This document shows, piece after piece, positions 34,361-45,531 of a stretch of 64,000 bases of DNA. Made by a program: the position numbers and the translations under genes. Within the stretch, counting starts at the first letter, position 1, and every line of letters starts with the position of its first letter. The notes beneath the pieces were generated by a model that did no database searches, was not told the DNA's origin, and saw only the letters and a list, made by a program, of their open reading frames with translations. The stretch spans positions 70,696,501 through 70,760,500 of the forward strand of contig CM044316.1 in NCBI GenBank assembly GCA_024291935.2, written 5' to 3'. This DNA comes from Okapia johnstoni (lineage: Eukaryota > Chordata > Mammalia > Artiodactyla > Giraffidae).

Positions 34361-34539
34361 TTTATTTCTATAATATTAATTTCTATTCTATCCTTTAGGG
34401 TAGAAGAGAAATTAAATACAAAATAATAAAACAAATCCAGGCTCCTCCAGTGAAGCGTTTCCTCAGCCCTGAGCATTGCTAAATGAGAAGAGACTCAACC
34501 CTGTTTTATCCTCCTAATTGGATGCCTTTTATTCCTCCT

Positions 34540-34844
34540 TCCTAATTGAAGTCTGGACATTGCTGGTTGCCATGGCAGCAGCCAAAGTGCTCATCCCACC
34601 GCGGCTTGTCTCCATCCACGGCCAACCGGAAGCCTCCGTCTCCCATGTCCCGTGGGGACGTGGAGTGTCAGGCTGTCATGTTTTGGTGGCTGCAGGAGGC
34701 ATGGAATTGAGACACGTGGAGGAAGGGCTGTCGGCTCCCACACACAGTCTCCCCGCACTGCTGGGTTGGTGGCATCCCTGGTCTGTTTTGAGCCACGTAA
34801 CCAGCCAGGCAAGGACAGTAGTACTCATACTGAGCAGCGTCTGT
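34540..34844 (+). promoter_or_regulatory. Candidate regulatory element (RFX/ETS/E-box motif cluster)
   Basis: Non-repeat intron containing gttgccatggcagc (34566-34579, one base off a palindromic RFX X-box), accggaag (34626-34633, ETS core) and cacgtg (34713-34718, E-box). The cluster is suggestive only. I see no transcription start or coding sequence here. Confidence 0.3.
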
Positions 34845-35010
34845 GTGTCTAGTTCTGGGCTAAGAACTTTGAGTGCAGTATCTCATTTAATCCTCACAAC
34901 AGGGAAGCAATATTAGCATTAGGTACATTGGGCAGGTAAGGGATCAAGGCCCAAAAAGGCTAATTAACCAGCTCAGGTCATCCAGTAAGTAGGTAGAGAA
35001 GTCTGGATTT
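34845..35010 (+). repeat. MIR SINE
   Basis: The segments gtatctcatttaatcctcac and ttaaccagctcaggtcatcc follow MIR order. Confidence 0.75.
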
Positions 35011-35052
35011 GAACACAGATTCCAACTTCCTTATGTCCACCATCACACATCA

Positions 35053-35265
35053 CACTGTGTGTGATCAGTTGTTCAATCATGTCCAACTCTTCGACCCCAT
35101 GGACTGTAGCCCACAAGGCTCCTCTGTTCATGGAATTTCCTAGGCAAGAATACTGGAGTGAGTGGCTATTTCCTTCTCTAGGGGATCTTCCCAACCCAGG
35201 TATTGAACCAGTGTCTCCTGCATTGGCAGATGGATTCTTTACCACTGTGCCACCTGGGAGCCATC
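35053..35265 (-). repeat. Bov-tA SINE, reverse orientation
   Basis: It reads from gatcagttgttcaatcatgt to gtgccacctgggagcc on the + strand. Confidence 0.92.
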
Positions 35266-35959
35266 ACACTACCCTACTGGATTATGGGTTTGGATGGAAT
35301 ACGTGTCTTGCCCTCCCCAGTATCGTGGGCAGCAGTTCCACAGTCACTCAGTGGTGGTATCACAGGGTCACAGACTTTCCAGCCAGGTCCTGGTTGCTCA
35401 CCCTTCAACTGTGCAGCTTCTGTAAAGGCAGCCCACTGCCCAGGCCCACTCATACCCCAGAGCTAACCATTATAGCCCTCCCTTGCTCCTTTTTCACTTT
35501 GCCATCCACACTTGGCAAAACCCCAGCCCTGTCAAAGTGAACTCTCCCCTCCTGTCTGCCCATGCAATTGGAGAAAAACATACACAGCACCAAATTCTTG
35601 TCCTCTCCTTCCTCCTCACCCTTACTCTCCCTCCGCTGAGGCCCTCGCTTTACACCCAATCCTGGAACAGCAGAAGGAACCAGAAGAGAGCCTCCACAGC
35701 TGCCCCGCCACAGTTAGCTGTTCCTCCCAGAGCTCAGGGTGGCCCCTCCACACTCCATCCATGGCCATCCTTGCTCAAGGTCGTCATGCGAACCCTCACC
35801 CTTCTGCTCTGTCCTCTGTCTCCAATTTTCCCTCTTCCACTAGATCGAATCTCTCGATATACTTCTCCATATATATGCTGTTATTAATCCCATGCTGTAA
35901 AAAAAAAAAAAAATTTTTTTTTTTTTACCCCATTTCTTCCTCCAGCTACTACATTACTT
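35266..35959 (+). other. WWC1: intron, pyrimidine-rich, possibly decayed L2 start
   Basis: No confident repeat call. It is C/T-rich with an A/T homopolymer block at 35898-35927. It may be the most decayed part of the L2 copy that follows. Confidence 0.4.
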
Positions 35960-37600
35960 CGTTTTCTCTGTAGCAACACATGAACGAGGTGTGTGTATTT
36001 TCTCTGTATCTCAGACCACGTGGGCTCTGGCCCTCATCGTTCCACCAAAACTGTGCTCATCCAGGTCATCGGGGCCTCCTCGCTGCTAAATCCACTGGCC
36101 AGCTCTCTCCATCCTCGAGTCTCTCGGCCTGTCTGCAGCGTTTGGCTCAGTTGCTCACTCCACCTTCTTCGACACCCTTTGCCCTGACTTGGCTTCCCGA
36201 ACCGCTCGCTCTCTTGGCCGCCTTCTCCCATCACTGACTTCTCTGTCTGTCTGCTCTGTGGCTTCTTGCTCATTTCCCTGACCTCTCCCCATCCGAGGGC
36301 GCCAGGGCTCAGGCCTTGCTCTCCTTCCCTTTTCTACTTGCATGCACTGCTTCACTGATGTCCTATCCCCTGGCTTCAAACACCATTCCATGTAATAGTG
36401 CCATCCTTGGCCTCCCCACTCAGCTCAGTGCTGTACGTCCGCTGTCTCTTCCACATCTTTTCTTGCATGTCCAGTCGGCATCAGCAATCATGTGTCCACA
36501 GCACACCCCTGAGCTTTCCTTCCGGGTTTTCACTCTCTGAGCTGAAAGCAACCCCATCCATTCATCCATTGCTCAAGCCAGAGACCACAAGGTTGTCTTG
36601 GACCCCTTTTTTCCTCTCGTACCCCACGTTCAGTCCTTCAGGAACTCCTAGCTCTGCCTTCAGAAGATCTCCAGATTCCAGCCACTTCTCCCCATGCTCC
36701 TGACCACCACCATCTCTCACCTGATAGTTGCAGAATCCCCTACCTGGTCTCCCTACTTCTGTTCTTGCCGCCCTTCATCTCTTTCCAACACAGTCACCAG
36801 GGTGACCCTATTAAATCGCAGATGAGTCCATTCAGTCCTCTCCTTAAATCCTTAGGAAGGCTTCTGTCTCCACCCAGAGTCAACACCTGGGCCTTTGCCT
36901 GCTCTCCCCTGGTCCTCTGAGCTCTGCTCCTTGTCATCTCTCGGATTTCATCCCCAAGACTCTTCCTCCAGCCCCCTTGTACCCCTTGAATACACCAGCA
37001 CACCCCCTTCTCCAACCTTTCTCACTACTATCCTTTTCAAATGTAATTCTTTTCTCCTGGATATTGATGGGCAAAAGTCACTCTCTCGCCTCATTCTGTT
37101 CTTGACCCAGATGTCGCCTTTTCCGTGAGGACTTCCTTCCACCCTACGTAAAGTCACATTGCCTTCTCCACCCTCTTATCCCCACCTCTCCACTTTGCCT
37201 GTATCATTTTCTCTGCAGCACTATATATCACCTAATATTTGTCTGTATCATAGGTATTAGGGCGCATGTTATTTTCACATTTTTGTCATCTCTGAACTCA
37301 AGAAGCAGTGTGTACTAGCTGGCAGGTCATAGTCTAATTGGTAACTACTTTTCTTTCTTTGTGATACATGAAATAATAGTACACTCTATAACTGATGGCA
37401 TCTTAGACTCTGAGACACAATATAGAAGTTACTTACTGATTATCTGATTCCCCCAGACTGGAATATAAACTCAGGAGGGCAGGGATTTTTTTCTGCCTTA
37501 AATCCTGCTGTGTTCCCAACATCCAGAACAGTGTCTGACACATAGAGGCAACTGGGCAAATGTGTGTGTGTCAAATACATGATTGAATGAATGTGTAAAT
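35960..37600 (+). mobile_element. Long L2 LINE copy (decayed reverse-transcriptase region to 3' end)
   Basis: Landmarks occur in L2 order: a decayed motif-A-like region at about 36140-36180, tacctggtctccctacttct, tcaccagggtgaccctatta, ctgggcctttgcctgctct and the 3' end with ggagggcagggattt and agaacagtgtctgacacata. The reading frame is ruined, so it is a fossil. Confidence 0.8.
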
Positions 37601-37659
37601 GCTGTCAAAGTGCATCCAGTTTACTGAGGCAGACCATTCACACCTATGAGGCAGGCCCA

Positions 37660-38190
37660 AATTGTTGTTGTTCAGTCACTCAGTTGTGTCCGACTCTTTG
37701 TGACCCCATGGACTGCAGCATGCCAGGCCTCTCTGTCCCTCACCATCTCCTGCAGCTTGCTCAAACCCATATCCATTGAGTCGGTGATGCCATCCAACCA
37801 TCTTGTCCTCTTTCATCCCCTTCTCTTGCCTTCAATCTTTCCCAGCTTCAGGGTCTTTTGTGATGAGTCGGCTCTTCGCATTAGGTGGCCAAAGTATTAG
37901 AGCTTCAGCCTCAGTCCTTCCAATGAATATTCAGGATTGATTTCCTTTACAATTGACTGGTTTGATCTCCTTGCAGTCCAAGGAATTCTCAAGAGTCTTC
38001 TCCAACACCACAGTTCAAAAGCATCAATTCTTCGGCACTCAGCCTTCTTTATGGTCCAAATCTCACATCCATACATGACTACTAGAAAAACCATAGCTTT
38101 GACCATACGGACCTTTGTCAGCAAAGTAATATATTTGCTTTTTAATATACTATCTAGGTTTGTCAATAGCTTTTATTCCAAGGAGCAAGT
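37660..38190 (-). mobile_element. BovB LINE 3' fragment, reverse orientation
   Basis: It runs from the 3' terminus (ttgttcagtcactcagttgt) into the last third of the reverse-transcriptase frame. An 89-codon minus-strand open segment remains from 38166 to 37897, truncated by mutation. Confidence 0.92.
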
Positions 38191-38354
38191 CTTGTAATTT
38201 TGTGGCTGCAGTAGACAGTATCTTGTTGGAAAACTCTCTACATCAGTACCTAGAAATCTTCCTTATTTTTTGTACATAGCTATGTAATAACTGTATAGAT
38301 ATAGGTTACAGTTTATTTCCCCAATCTCCTGTTGCTAGAGCTTTGCATTGTTTT

Positions 38355-38557
38355 CCTTGACATCAGTCTTGGCAATTATCTTTCTTAACTCTAGCACCAA
38401 AAGCAAAACTCAACATGTGTAACTACCTCAAACTAAAAAGCTTCTGCACAACAGAACTTTCATTTTTTATCAATAAAATGAAAAGGCAACCTATTGAATG
38501 GGAGAAAATATTTGCGAATTGTATATCTGATAAAGAGTTAATATCTGAACAACCCAT
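38355..38557 (+). mobile_element. L1 LINE ORF2 fragment
   Basis: The segments aaaagcttctgcacaacaga and gggagaaaatatttgcgaat are L1 ORF2 landmarks in sense orientation. Confidence 0.85.
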
Positions 38558-38559
38558 GA

Positions 38560-38774
38560 AAGTAAAGTGTTAGTCACTCAGTCATGTCTGACTCTTCTGC
38601 GACCCCATGGACTATGTAGCCCACCAGGCTCCTCTGTCCATGGGGATTCTCCAGGCAGAATACTGGAGTAGGTGCTCATTCCCTTCTCCAGGGGATCCTC
38701 CTAACCCAGAGTTCAAGCCTGGGTCTCCCCCCATTGCAGGCAGATTTTTTACCATCTGAGCCATCAGAGAACCC
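38560..38774 (-). repeat. Bov-tA SINE, reverse orientation
   Basis: It reads from gtgttagtcactcagtcatg to gagccatcagagaaccc on the + strand. It sits at the end of the L1 fragment and about 200 bases before the next exon. Confidence 0.9.
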
Positions 38775-38970
38775 ATTCTTAAAATTAATATCTAAATAGA
38801 TCTTACTTAACCTGAACAAAAAAGTCAATGAATGAGTGAGTTATTAGAAAACAATACCCAGCCATTTCTTCCTCCCAGGAAGCTTCTATCTCACCTGGAG
38901 TGGTGTTTTACCTACTTTCCCCAGAATACCTTGTCACTCCCTGCTTATGCTTTTTTCCCATCCTCCACAG

Positions 38971-39123
38971 GGAGGTGCTCAGATCAGCCTGGCTGAGGTC
39001 TGCCGGTCAGGCGAGAGGTCGACTCGCTGGTACAACCTCCTGAGCTACAAATACTTGAAGAAACAGAGCCGGGAGCCCAAACCAGCAGGAGCCATGGCCC
39101 CCATCCCAGGGCCTGAAAGCATG
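38971..39123 (+). CDS. WWC1: WWC1 coding exon (13th in window): end of C2 domain
   Basis: It encodes about residues 761-811 in 51 whole codons: [20 protein letters not shown], then [18 protein letters not shown], then [13 protein letters not shown]. The acceptor is cctccacag and the donor [16 protein letters not shown] and the [11 protein letters not shown] segment are the last C2 strands. The remainder is a more variable Pro/Ala linker. It has phase 0 at both ends. Confidence 0.97.
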
Positions 39124-39237
39124 GTGAGCTAGACCACAGCTTTGCACCCTTCTCCTATAAAAGGCAGCACCTGGTTGGCTGGAAGGAAAAGCCTCTTCCA
39201 GAGTTGGAGATGACTGGACATCAGAGGGGTGTGTGTG

Positions 39238-39443
39238 TGTCATTCAGTCACTCAGTGTCCGACTCTGTGCGACCCCATGGACTGTAGCCCGCCAGGCTCC
39301 TCTGTCCATGGGATTCTCCAGGCAGAATACTGAAGTGGGTTGCCATTCCCTTCTTCATGGGACCTTCCCAACCCAGTGACTGAACCAGGGTCTCCTGCAT
39401 TGCAGGCAGATTTTTTTACCCTCTGAGCCAGCAGGGAAGCCTG
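39238..39443 (-). repeat. Bov-tA SINE, reverse orientation
   Basis: A (GT)n start, then gtgcgaccccatggactgta and a reversed head ending gagccagcagggaagcc. The rest of this intron (39124-39230 and 39444-39850) shows nothing I recognise. Confidence 0.9.
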
Positions 39444-39850
39444 GACATCAGAGGTGGATTAATTGTTAGAAGAAACTGAGTCTCAGAGACGTTAAATAAT
39501 TTCCTCAAGTCACACAGGCTTCCTCAGCATGGACACCACTCAGTGGCACTCAAGTCTCCCTGACTACTTGATGATCTTCTTGCAGCTGTAGACCTGTAAT
39601 TCTGTCTCATGCAAACATTAAACTCATCTTCCAAATTTTGTCCATGTATACAGAGGTTATTTTCAGTAGAACTGCCAGTTAGAAGAACTAGGGACCATAT
39701 TTCCAGTTGATGTAACCTTATGGCAAGATGCTTGCCCACTCTGGCCTTCAGTTTTACCCTCATTCACTGGGAGGGTGATAGGGTCTGATTCCTGCCTGGT
39801 GGAGCTCTGCCTACCACACACAGAGGACTCATCGGCCTTTGTCTCTGCAG

Positions 39851-39942
39851 GATGCCGTGTCTGCTCTGTTGGAACAGACAGCCGTGGAGCTGGAGAAGAG
39901 GCAGGAGGAAAGAAGCAGCACACAGACCCTGGAAGACAGCTG
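39851..39942 (+). CDS. WWC1: WWC1 coding exon (14th in window)
   Basis: It encodes about residues 812-842, beginning DAVSALLEQTAVELEKRQEE and ending TLEDS plus two bases of a tryptophan codon. The acceptor is gtctctgcag and the donor GTAAGT. It is a charged, helical segment linking the C2 domain to the acidic tract. It splices in phase 2 across a 9.3-kb intron that is full of transposons. Confidence 0.97.
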
Positions 39943-40254
39943 GTAAGTGAGGGTACCCCTGGGAACTGAACTGGCTTGGATCTGAGCCCAGGGATGAGAT
40001 CCCTAGACAACCAGGGCAACCAAGAGAAGTGTTCCCCTGTGAAAACAGAGATCCTCTCTCATGGGTTCTCTATAGGCAACAAGGCAGTATATAATCTGGT
40101 ACAGTGTTTCCCAAGTCCCTTCCCAGTTTGTGATTTTGTGTTCTAGCAGTTATTCATACTGGTTCACATGTTAGTGTTTATTGTGATGCACTTACATTTA
40201 TTTTGGTTCAAAAAAATTCCTAAGAAGCTTTATATTACTAGAAGTGGAAATAAG

Positions 40255-40563
40255 CATGAAAGTGAAAGTTGTTCAGTCATGTCCAACTCTTTGCAACCCC
40301 ATGGATTATATAGTCCATGGAATTCTCCAGGCAAGAATACTGGAGTAGGTAGCCTGTTCCCTTCTCCAAGGGATCTTCCCAAACCAGTGATTGAACCTAG
40401 GTCTCCCACATTGCACGCAGATTCTTTACAAGCTGAGCCACAAGGAAGCCCAAGAATACTGGAATGGGTAGCCTATCCCTTCTCCAGCGGATCTTCCCAA
40501 CCTAGGAATCGAACTGGGGTCTCTTGCATTGCAAGCAGATCCCTTACCAGCTGAGCCAGAAGG
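40255..40563 (-). repeat. Dimeric Bov-tA SINE, reverse orientation
   Basis: A near-complete reverse unit (40255-40452) is joined to a second partial unit (40453-40563) that repeats aagaatactggaatgggtag onward. The single 14-bp duplication gaagtggaaataag at 40241-40254 and 40564-40577 flanks the pair, so they inserted together. The intron before it (39943-40240) shows nothing recognised. Confidence 0.9.
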
Positions 40564-40577
40564 GAAGTGGAAATAAG

Positions 40578-41254
40578 TATAATTTGCCATAAATTGAAAA
40601 TTCCTCAGTAAGGAAGTGCAGTTGGCTGCTAGAATAGGGAGCAGAAATAACAGGCTTGAACAAGATACTTCTTTGTTACTTAAAAAAGAAGACTTGGAAA
40701 AAGGCAATCCAAGGCTCATCTGTCAGCCCCATGATGATACCGGGAACCCAGGCTCTTTTTCTTATTCTGCTTTGCTGTCCTTACTGTGTGGCCTCCATCA
40801 TCAAGGCTGCTAAGCACAGAATGGCTGCAGAGTCACCAGCCATCAGGCAGGCATCAGGAAAGAGGAAAGACAACAGAGTCTACCTGAGTGCCTTTTAACC
40901 AACAAGCATTCCTGAAAGCCCCACCCAGCAATTTCCACTTGTTTTTCATGGGCTGAGCTTAGCTACTTGGCCTACCCAGTAGCTAAAGGAAGCTGGGAAA
41001 TGAGGTCTCTTAGTTGGTATAAAATTCAGGATTCTGTTACTAAGGAAGAATGTAGAAGTGGATATTGAGTAGGTCATGAACCAAGTCTGCCTTACAAGAT
41101 AATTGTGGAAGATTAAATGTAATAAAAATACAACAAGAATATTAAAATCTAGCTGGATATATCGCTTGCCAAGGTTCTAAGGCTAAGATCTCTCCTACTG
41201 TTAAAAAGGAAGGTCATACATTCTCTACTTCTGTGTCTCTATTTCCACTTTGCA
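40578..41254 (+). other. WWC1: intron, no recognised transposon
   Basis: About 680 bases of AT-leaning intron without an element I can name. Confidence 0.5.
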
Positions 41255-41600
41255 AGTAAGTTCATCTGTATAGACACAGACAGAGAGAACAAACGCAAGG
41301 ATACCAAGGAGGGAAGGGGTTGGGGGATGAACTGGGAGACTGGGACTGATATATACACACTGCTGTGTATAAAGTGGGTAACTAATGGGAGCCTCCTGTA
41401 TAGCACAGGGAACTCTAGCCAGTGCTCCCTGTGACCTCAGTGGGAAGGAGACCTGATGTGCCGCAGTCTATGGGGTGGCAAAGAGTCAGACCCGACAGGG
41501 TGACTGAACAACAAGAGCTGATTCACTTTGCTGTACAGTGGAAACCAACACAGTATCGTAAAGCAACTATACTCCAGTAAAAATTAAAAAAAAAAAAAAA
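41255..41600 (+). mobile_element. L1 LINE 3' end with an inserted BovB/SINE 3' fragment
   Basis: L1 3' UTR landmarks (aactgggagactgggactga and gtatcgtaaagcaactatac, then poly-A) are split by about 80 bases at 41432-41512 that match the shared BovB/Bov-tA 3' end (ggcaaagagtcagacccgac). Confidence 0.83.
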
Positions 41601-42415
41601 AAGTCCATGTGTCAGCAGTGTTAAAGACATGCTACTGCCCAAGAGAGATTTCCTTCTTGATGTAACCAAGTCTGAAGGAGAAGTGGACAGGACACAGCTT
41701 TTCCACTGTGTGATCAGTGCCCTTTAGTCCCTCGTCTACCCACAGAAGGTCTCATCACACACTTTAGGAAACAGTGATGTAGACTAGGGTTCAAACCCTA
41801 GCTTTATCCTTTTTGGTATAACCTTAGGCAACATGTTTTTTAACTTTTTATTGCAACATCATGCACATTCAGAAAAGCTGATGCGTGTGTACAGCTCAGT
41901 GAATTTTCAGAAGCCAAACTACCCATGGGTCCCAATTGAGGAGCAGCACCAGCTCTCTGGAAGCCCACACCATGTTTCCTCCGGTCACTGCCCGCCCCCT
42001 CAAGAGCTGCCACTGTTAAGCAAGTCGTTCTGACCCTGTCTGATCCTTGGCTGAAACGTGGAGACCTCACAGTGACTGTGAAGGATCATCAGAAGAGAGT
42101 GAAGGACCAGCCACTGATGAAGAAAAAGTGCAAAGCTTGTAGTAGACACGCAAGAGACAATAGAGATTCTTATCAGGAAATGGAGGAGGAACAGGGCTTA
42201 AGTACCAGCTGGAGAGGGAGACAGCAAATCCCATCTTGGAAATGAGCACAGCCTCGGAACCTTGCCATTTGCAGGAAGTGTGTGTCGTTGTGCTTAAGTG
42301 CATGTGCTCTGAATCCAGACAGATGTGAATGCACAAAATCTCGCTCAGCCAGCTCCTTGTGGGATCCTAGGTCTGGGGGAGGCCTAAGCATCAATATATT
42401 TGAAAGCATCCTGGG
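41601..42415 (+). other. WWC1: intron with possible ancient L1 3' UTR remnant
   Basis: 41835-42030 (tgtacagctcagtgaatttt and similar) may be an old L1 3' UTR. I recognise nothing else in this stretch. Confidence 0.4.
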
Positions 42416-42735
42416 AGGACTTCCCTGGAGGTCCCAGTGGTTGAGATTCCACCTGCCGATGCAGGGACCTGGGTTCGATCCCTAGTCTGGGAAGATTCCA
42501 CATGCCCCAGAGCAACTGGGCCTGGGCGCCGCAACTACTAAGCCTGGTCTCTGAGCCCACAGATTGCAACTACTGAAACTGGCATGCCTAGAACCTGTGC
42601 TCTTCAACAAGAGAAGCCACCACACTGCGAAGCCCAGGCACCGAAATGAAGAGTAGCCCTTGCTTGCCACAACTAGAGCAAGCCCATGCACAGCCACAAA
42701 GACCCAGGGCAGTCAAAAATAAATTAATTTGGAGG
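42416..42735 (+). repeat. CHR-type SINE (long form)
   Basis: It begins ggaggacttccctggaggtc and runs through cgcaactactaagcctggtc to an A-rich caaaaataaattaattt tail. Confidence 0.87.
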
Positions 42736-42992
42736 AGAAAAAAGCATCCTAGGTAATTCTAAGGTGAAGCCTGGGCTGAGAACCAGGCTCCAAACCTGGT
42801 TTCTCCATCTGTGAAATAGAGATTTAAGAAATAGCCATTACACATGGGGTATTTTGTAGACTCTGAAAATTATGCATGGGAAGCCCTTAAAACAGACCCT
42901 GACCCACAGACAGCACAAAGTGACTCTTCTGTTACAGCCCTAAATTCTACGTTTGGTCTGACAAGAAGTCTTTCCTTAATACCTTTTACTCC

Positions 42993-43315
42993 AGGGGTCA
43001 GCAGGTGTTTCCTGGAAAGGGCCAGATAGTAAATGACTGCTTCGTGGGCCAGGCAGGTTCTGTTGCATCCACTCAACTCTGCCATCGCGGTGTGACAGCA
43101 ATCACAGACGGTACACACACCAGCCAACCTCTGTCCTTGCACCTTCATTTACGGACACGGAAACTGGGATTTCACATCATTTGCACATGTCATGAAATAG
43201 CACTCTCTTTTAAATTTTTTTTCCCCAGCCATTTAAAAGTTTAAAAACCATTCACAGCCTGCACCTTGGACTGTCCAGAAACAGGCAGTGGGCTGGATTT
43301 GGCCCCTAGGCTGAC
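42993..43315 (+). mobile_element. Ancient hAT-type DNA transposon fragment
   Basis: The ends aggggtcagcaggtgtttcc and gggctggatttggcccctag and the ggccagatagtaaatgact segment match a well-known mammalian hAT-derived element. Confidence 0.7.
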
Positions 43316-43429
43316 TCCTCTCTTCCTGTTCCCCTTGACTCATCCTCCCTGTGATGAAGAATAGGGCAGGGTTCCTGAATTCTTGTGTGTTCGTTTGCTT
43401 TAGGGTTCTCGCTCAACTGTCTCAATTTT

Positions 43430-43675
43430 TCTCTTTTCTTCTCTGTCCCACCCGCTCTGTCTCTCCCCACTCTCCTTCCCTTCCCTCCCTCCCTGCTTCC
43501 TCCTGTCTCCCCGCTGCCTCTCTCCCTCCTCCCCTTCCTCTTCCTCCCTCTTCCTTCCTCCTCCCTCCCCACTTCCCTCCCTCTCCTTCTTTTCTCTTCT
43601 CCCTTCTCTTTCCCTCCCTCTTCTCTCTCCCCCTCTCCCCCTTTCTCTCTCCCTCTCTTCCCCTCCCTCTGACAC
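43430..43675 (+). repeat. Pyrimidine-rich low-complexity tract
   Basis: About 245 bases almost wholly of C and T on the + strand, mostly CCTCCCT, CTTCC and CTCTC units. Long open frames on both strands (Arg/Glu/Gly-rich on the minus strand) are by-products of the composition. Confidence 0.95.
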
Positions 43676-44208
43676 TCTGCAAAGTTCTTGATGCCGGAAA
43701 TCAGGCCCGGGACCTGTCTTCCAAAACCCTGGCACAAGATCAGTGGTTTTTCCACCAAATTCCAAGCTTGTGTTGAGGCTTTTCACACTGTCTCCTAGCA
43801 ACCACCTTCTGTTCTCACCCTTTGTGGCCCCCTCTCTCCCCACCCTTGGCCATTCAAACTGACTGGCCCAGACACTGACTTACAAAGAGGGCTGGGAATC
43901 CCCCGGAGCTGCTGCGGTTGTGGGGTGGCTCTATCTGCAGCCTCCTCCCCCCACGCTGGAGGATTCTTTTGGTCCTGGAATGTTAACTAGCTCTGCTTTG
44001 CCTGCTCAGCTCTGGAGCGGAGGGCTCCGCAGACTAGTCCCAGGTTCGCACCTCCTCTCTTTCTCCCTCCGCACCCCAGGCCCAGTGGAGGATGCCACTG
44101 TTGTTCCCTCCTTTCATTTGTTCAGGTTTCTTTAATGCGTATGGTCAGAAGACTTGATTTTTTTTTAAGATCCACAAACAAAACAAAACTTTCAGAGGAT
44201 TAGAAAAT
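43676..44208 (+). other. WWC1: intron, no recognised transposon
   Basis: About 530 bases of unique-looking intron. It includes a weak X-box-like gtctcctagcaac at 43791-43803. Confidence 0.5.
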
Positions 44209-44221
44209 GCAGGAGAATATA

Positions 44222-44505
44222 GGGGCTGCCCCGGTGGCTGGCGGGCTATCGTTCATGGGGTCGCAAAGAGTCAGATACGACTGAAGCGAAGCGACAACAC
44301 AGCGCAGCTGGTGGCTCAGCGGTAAAGAATCCTCCTGCAATCCACGAGCTGCAGGAGATGAGGGTTCAATCCCTGGGTCTGGAAGATCCCCTGGAGGAGG
44401 AGGAAATGGCAGCCCACTCCAGTATTCTTGCCTGGGAAATCCCATGGGCAGAGGAGCTGGCAGGCTACAGTCCATAAGTTCGCACAGAGTCGGATACACA
44501 GGCAC
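44222..44505 (+). repeat. Composite Bov-tA SINE (internally deleted unit plus full unit)
   Basis: The left unit jumps from the head ggggctgccccggtggctgg straight to the 3' end (ggggtcgcaaagagtcagat). A complete unit follows from about 44305. The 13-bp duplication gcaggagaatata at 44209-44221 and 44506-44518 flanks the whole. Confidence 0.88.
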
Positions 44506-44742
44506 GCAGGAGAATATAATCACAAACAATGCTAGGGTGACAACCCTTGTATTTACCTCCTTGGGAGCTTACGTGTATTTGTCTAGGACAAAGGTTGAGA
44601 AGTGGCCTTGCTGGGTCCCAGGGCATGTGTGGTTTTTATTTTACCGGGTCCTGCAGCATCATTCTCAAACAAGATTGTAAATGCTCCCACCAGCAGTGGC
44701 TGAGAGTGCCCCTAAAGCTACCTCCTCTCTGATACAATATAA

Positions 44743-44863
44743 TCTGCTGCTGCTGCTGCTGCTAAGTGGCTTCAGTCGTGTCCGACTCTATGCGACCCCA
44801 TAGACAGCAGCCCACCAGGCTCCCCCGTCCCTGGGATTCTCCAGGCAAGAATACTGGAGTGGG
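44743..44863 (-). repeat. Bov-tA/Bov-A-type SINE with (CTG)n end, reverse orientation
   Basis: A (TGC)n tract is followed by ggcttcagtcgtgtccgact and the body. It lacks the tRNA-like head. Confidence 0.87.
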
Positions 44864-45339
44864 AATCAAAAGGTATTTAATCGAGAACATGTACATGTTT
44901 TTTCTAGCAGGTACTGCTAAATTGACTTCACAGTATTCATTGGCTGCTCTAATTAACACTCCCCACAGGGATATGCCTTTTTCCCAAACCCTCACTTGAT
45001 ATCAAATACATATTACAAATATCAAATACATATTTTTAAATTTTTATTTGTTTTTGGCCACTTTCCAAAGGGTGAAAAGATGTGTCTAATTATTTTTCTC
45101 TTTACAATTGAAGGGTTTTTTTTCCCCCCTTTCCCAGAAAATATGTTGATCAGCTTCTTAGTCACAAAGAAGAGACTTCCCTAGCGGTTGAGCGCTTCAT
45201 GGAATGGAAACGTGGCTGCACCACTGAGTGGCCTGTGACGCTGAGCAAGGCCTACTCACACTCTGAGACAAGAGTGGCTTTCAGTGTTGTTGAAGGGCCT
45301 CAGTGTGGCACCTGGAGGTCATCGAGTCCATGTCTGAAA

Positions 45340-45531
45340 AATGAAAGTGTTAGCTGCTCAGTCATGTCTGACTCTCTGAGACCCTATGGACTGTAGCCTG
45401 CTCCTCTGTCCATGGAATTCTCCAGGCAAGAATACGGGAGTGTGTTGCCATCCCCTTCTCCAGGGAATCTTCCCGACCCAGGGATGAAACCCACGTCTCC
45501 TGAATTACCCTCTGAGCCACCAGGGAAGCCT
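45340..45531 (-). repeat. Bov-tA SINE, reverse orientation
   Basis: It reads from gaaagtgttagctgctcagt to agccaccagggaagcc on the + strand and has small deletions. Confidence 0.9.

Noticed and set aside
43306..43843. Long Arg/Glu/Gly-rich open frames on the minus strand and Ser/Pro/Leu-rich ones on the plus strand
   Set aside because: They arise from a pyrimidine-rich low-complexity tract, with no family features or gene context.
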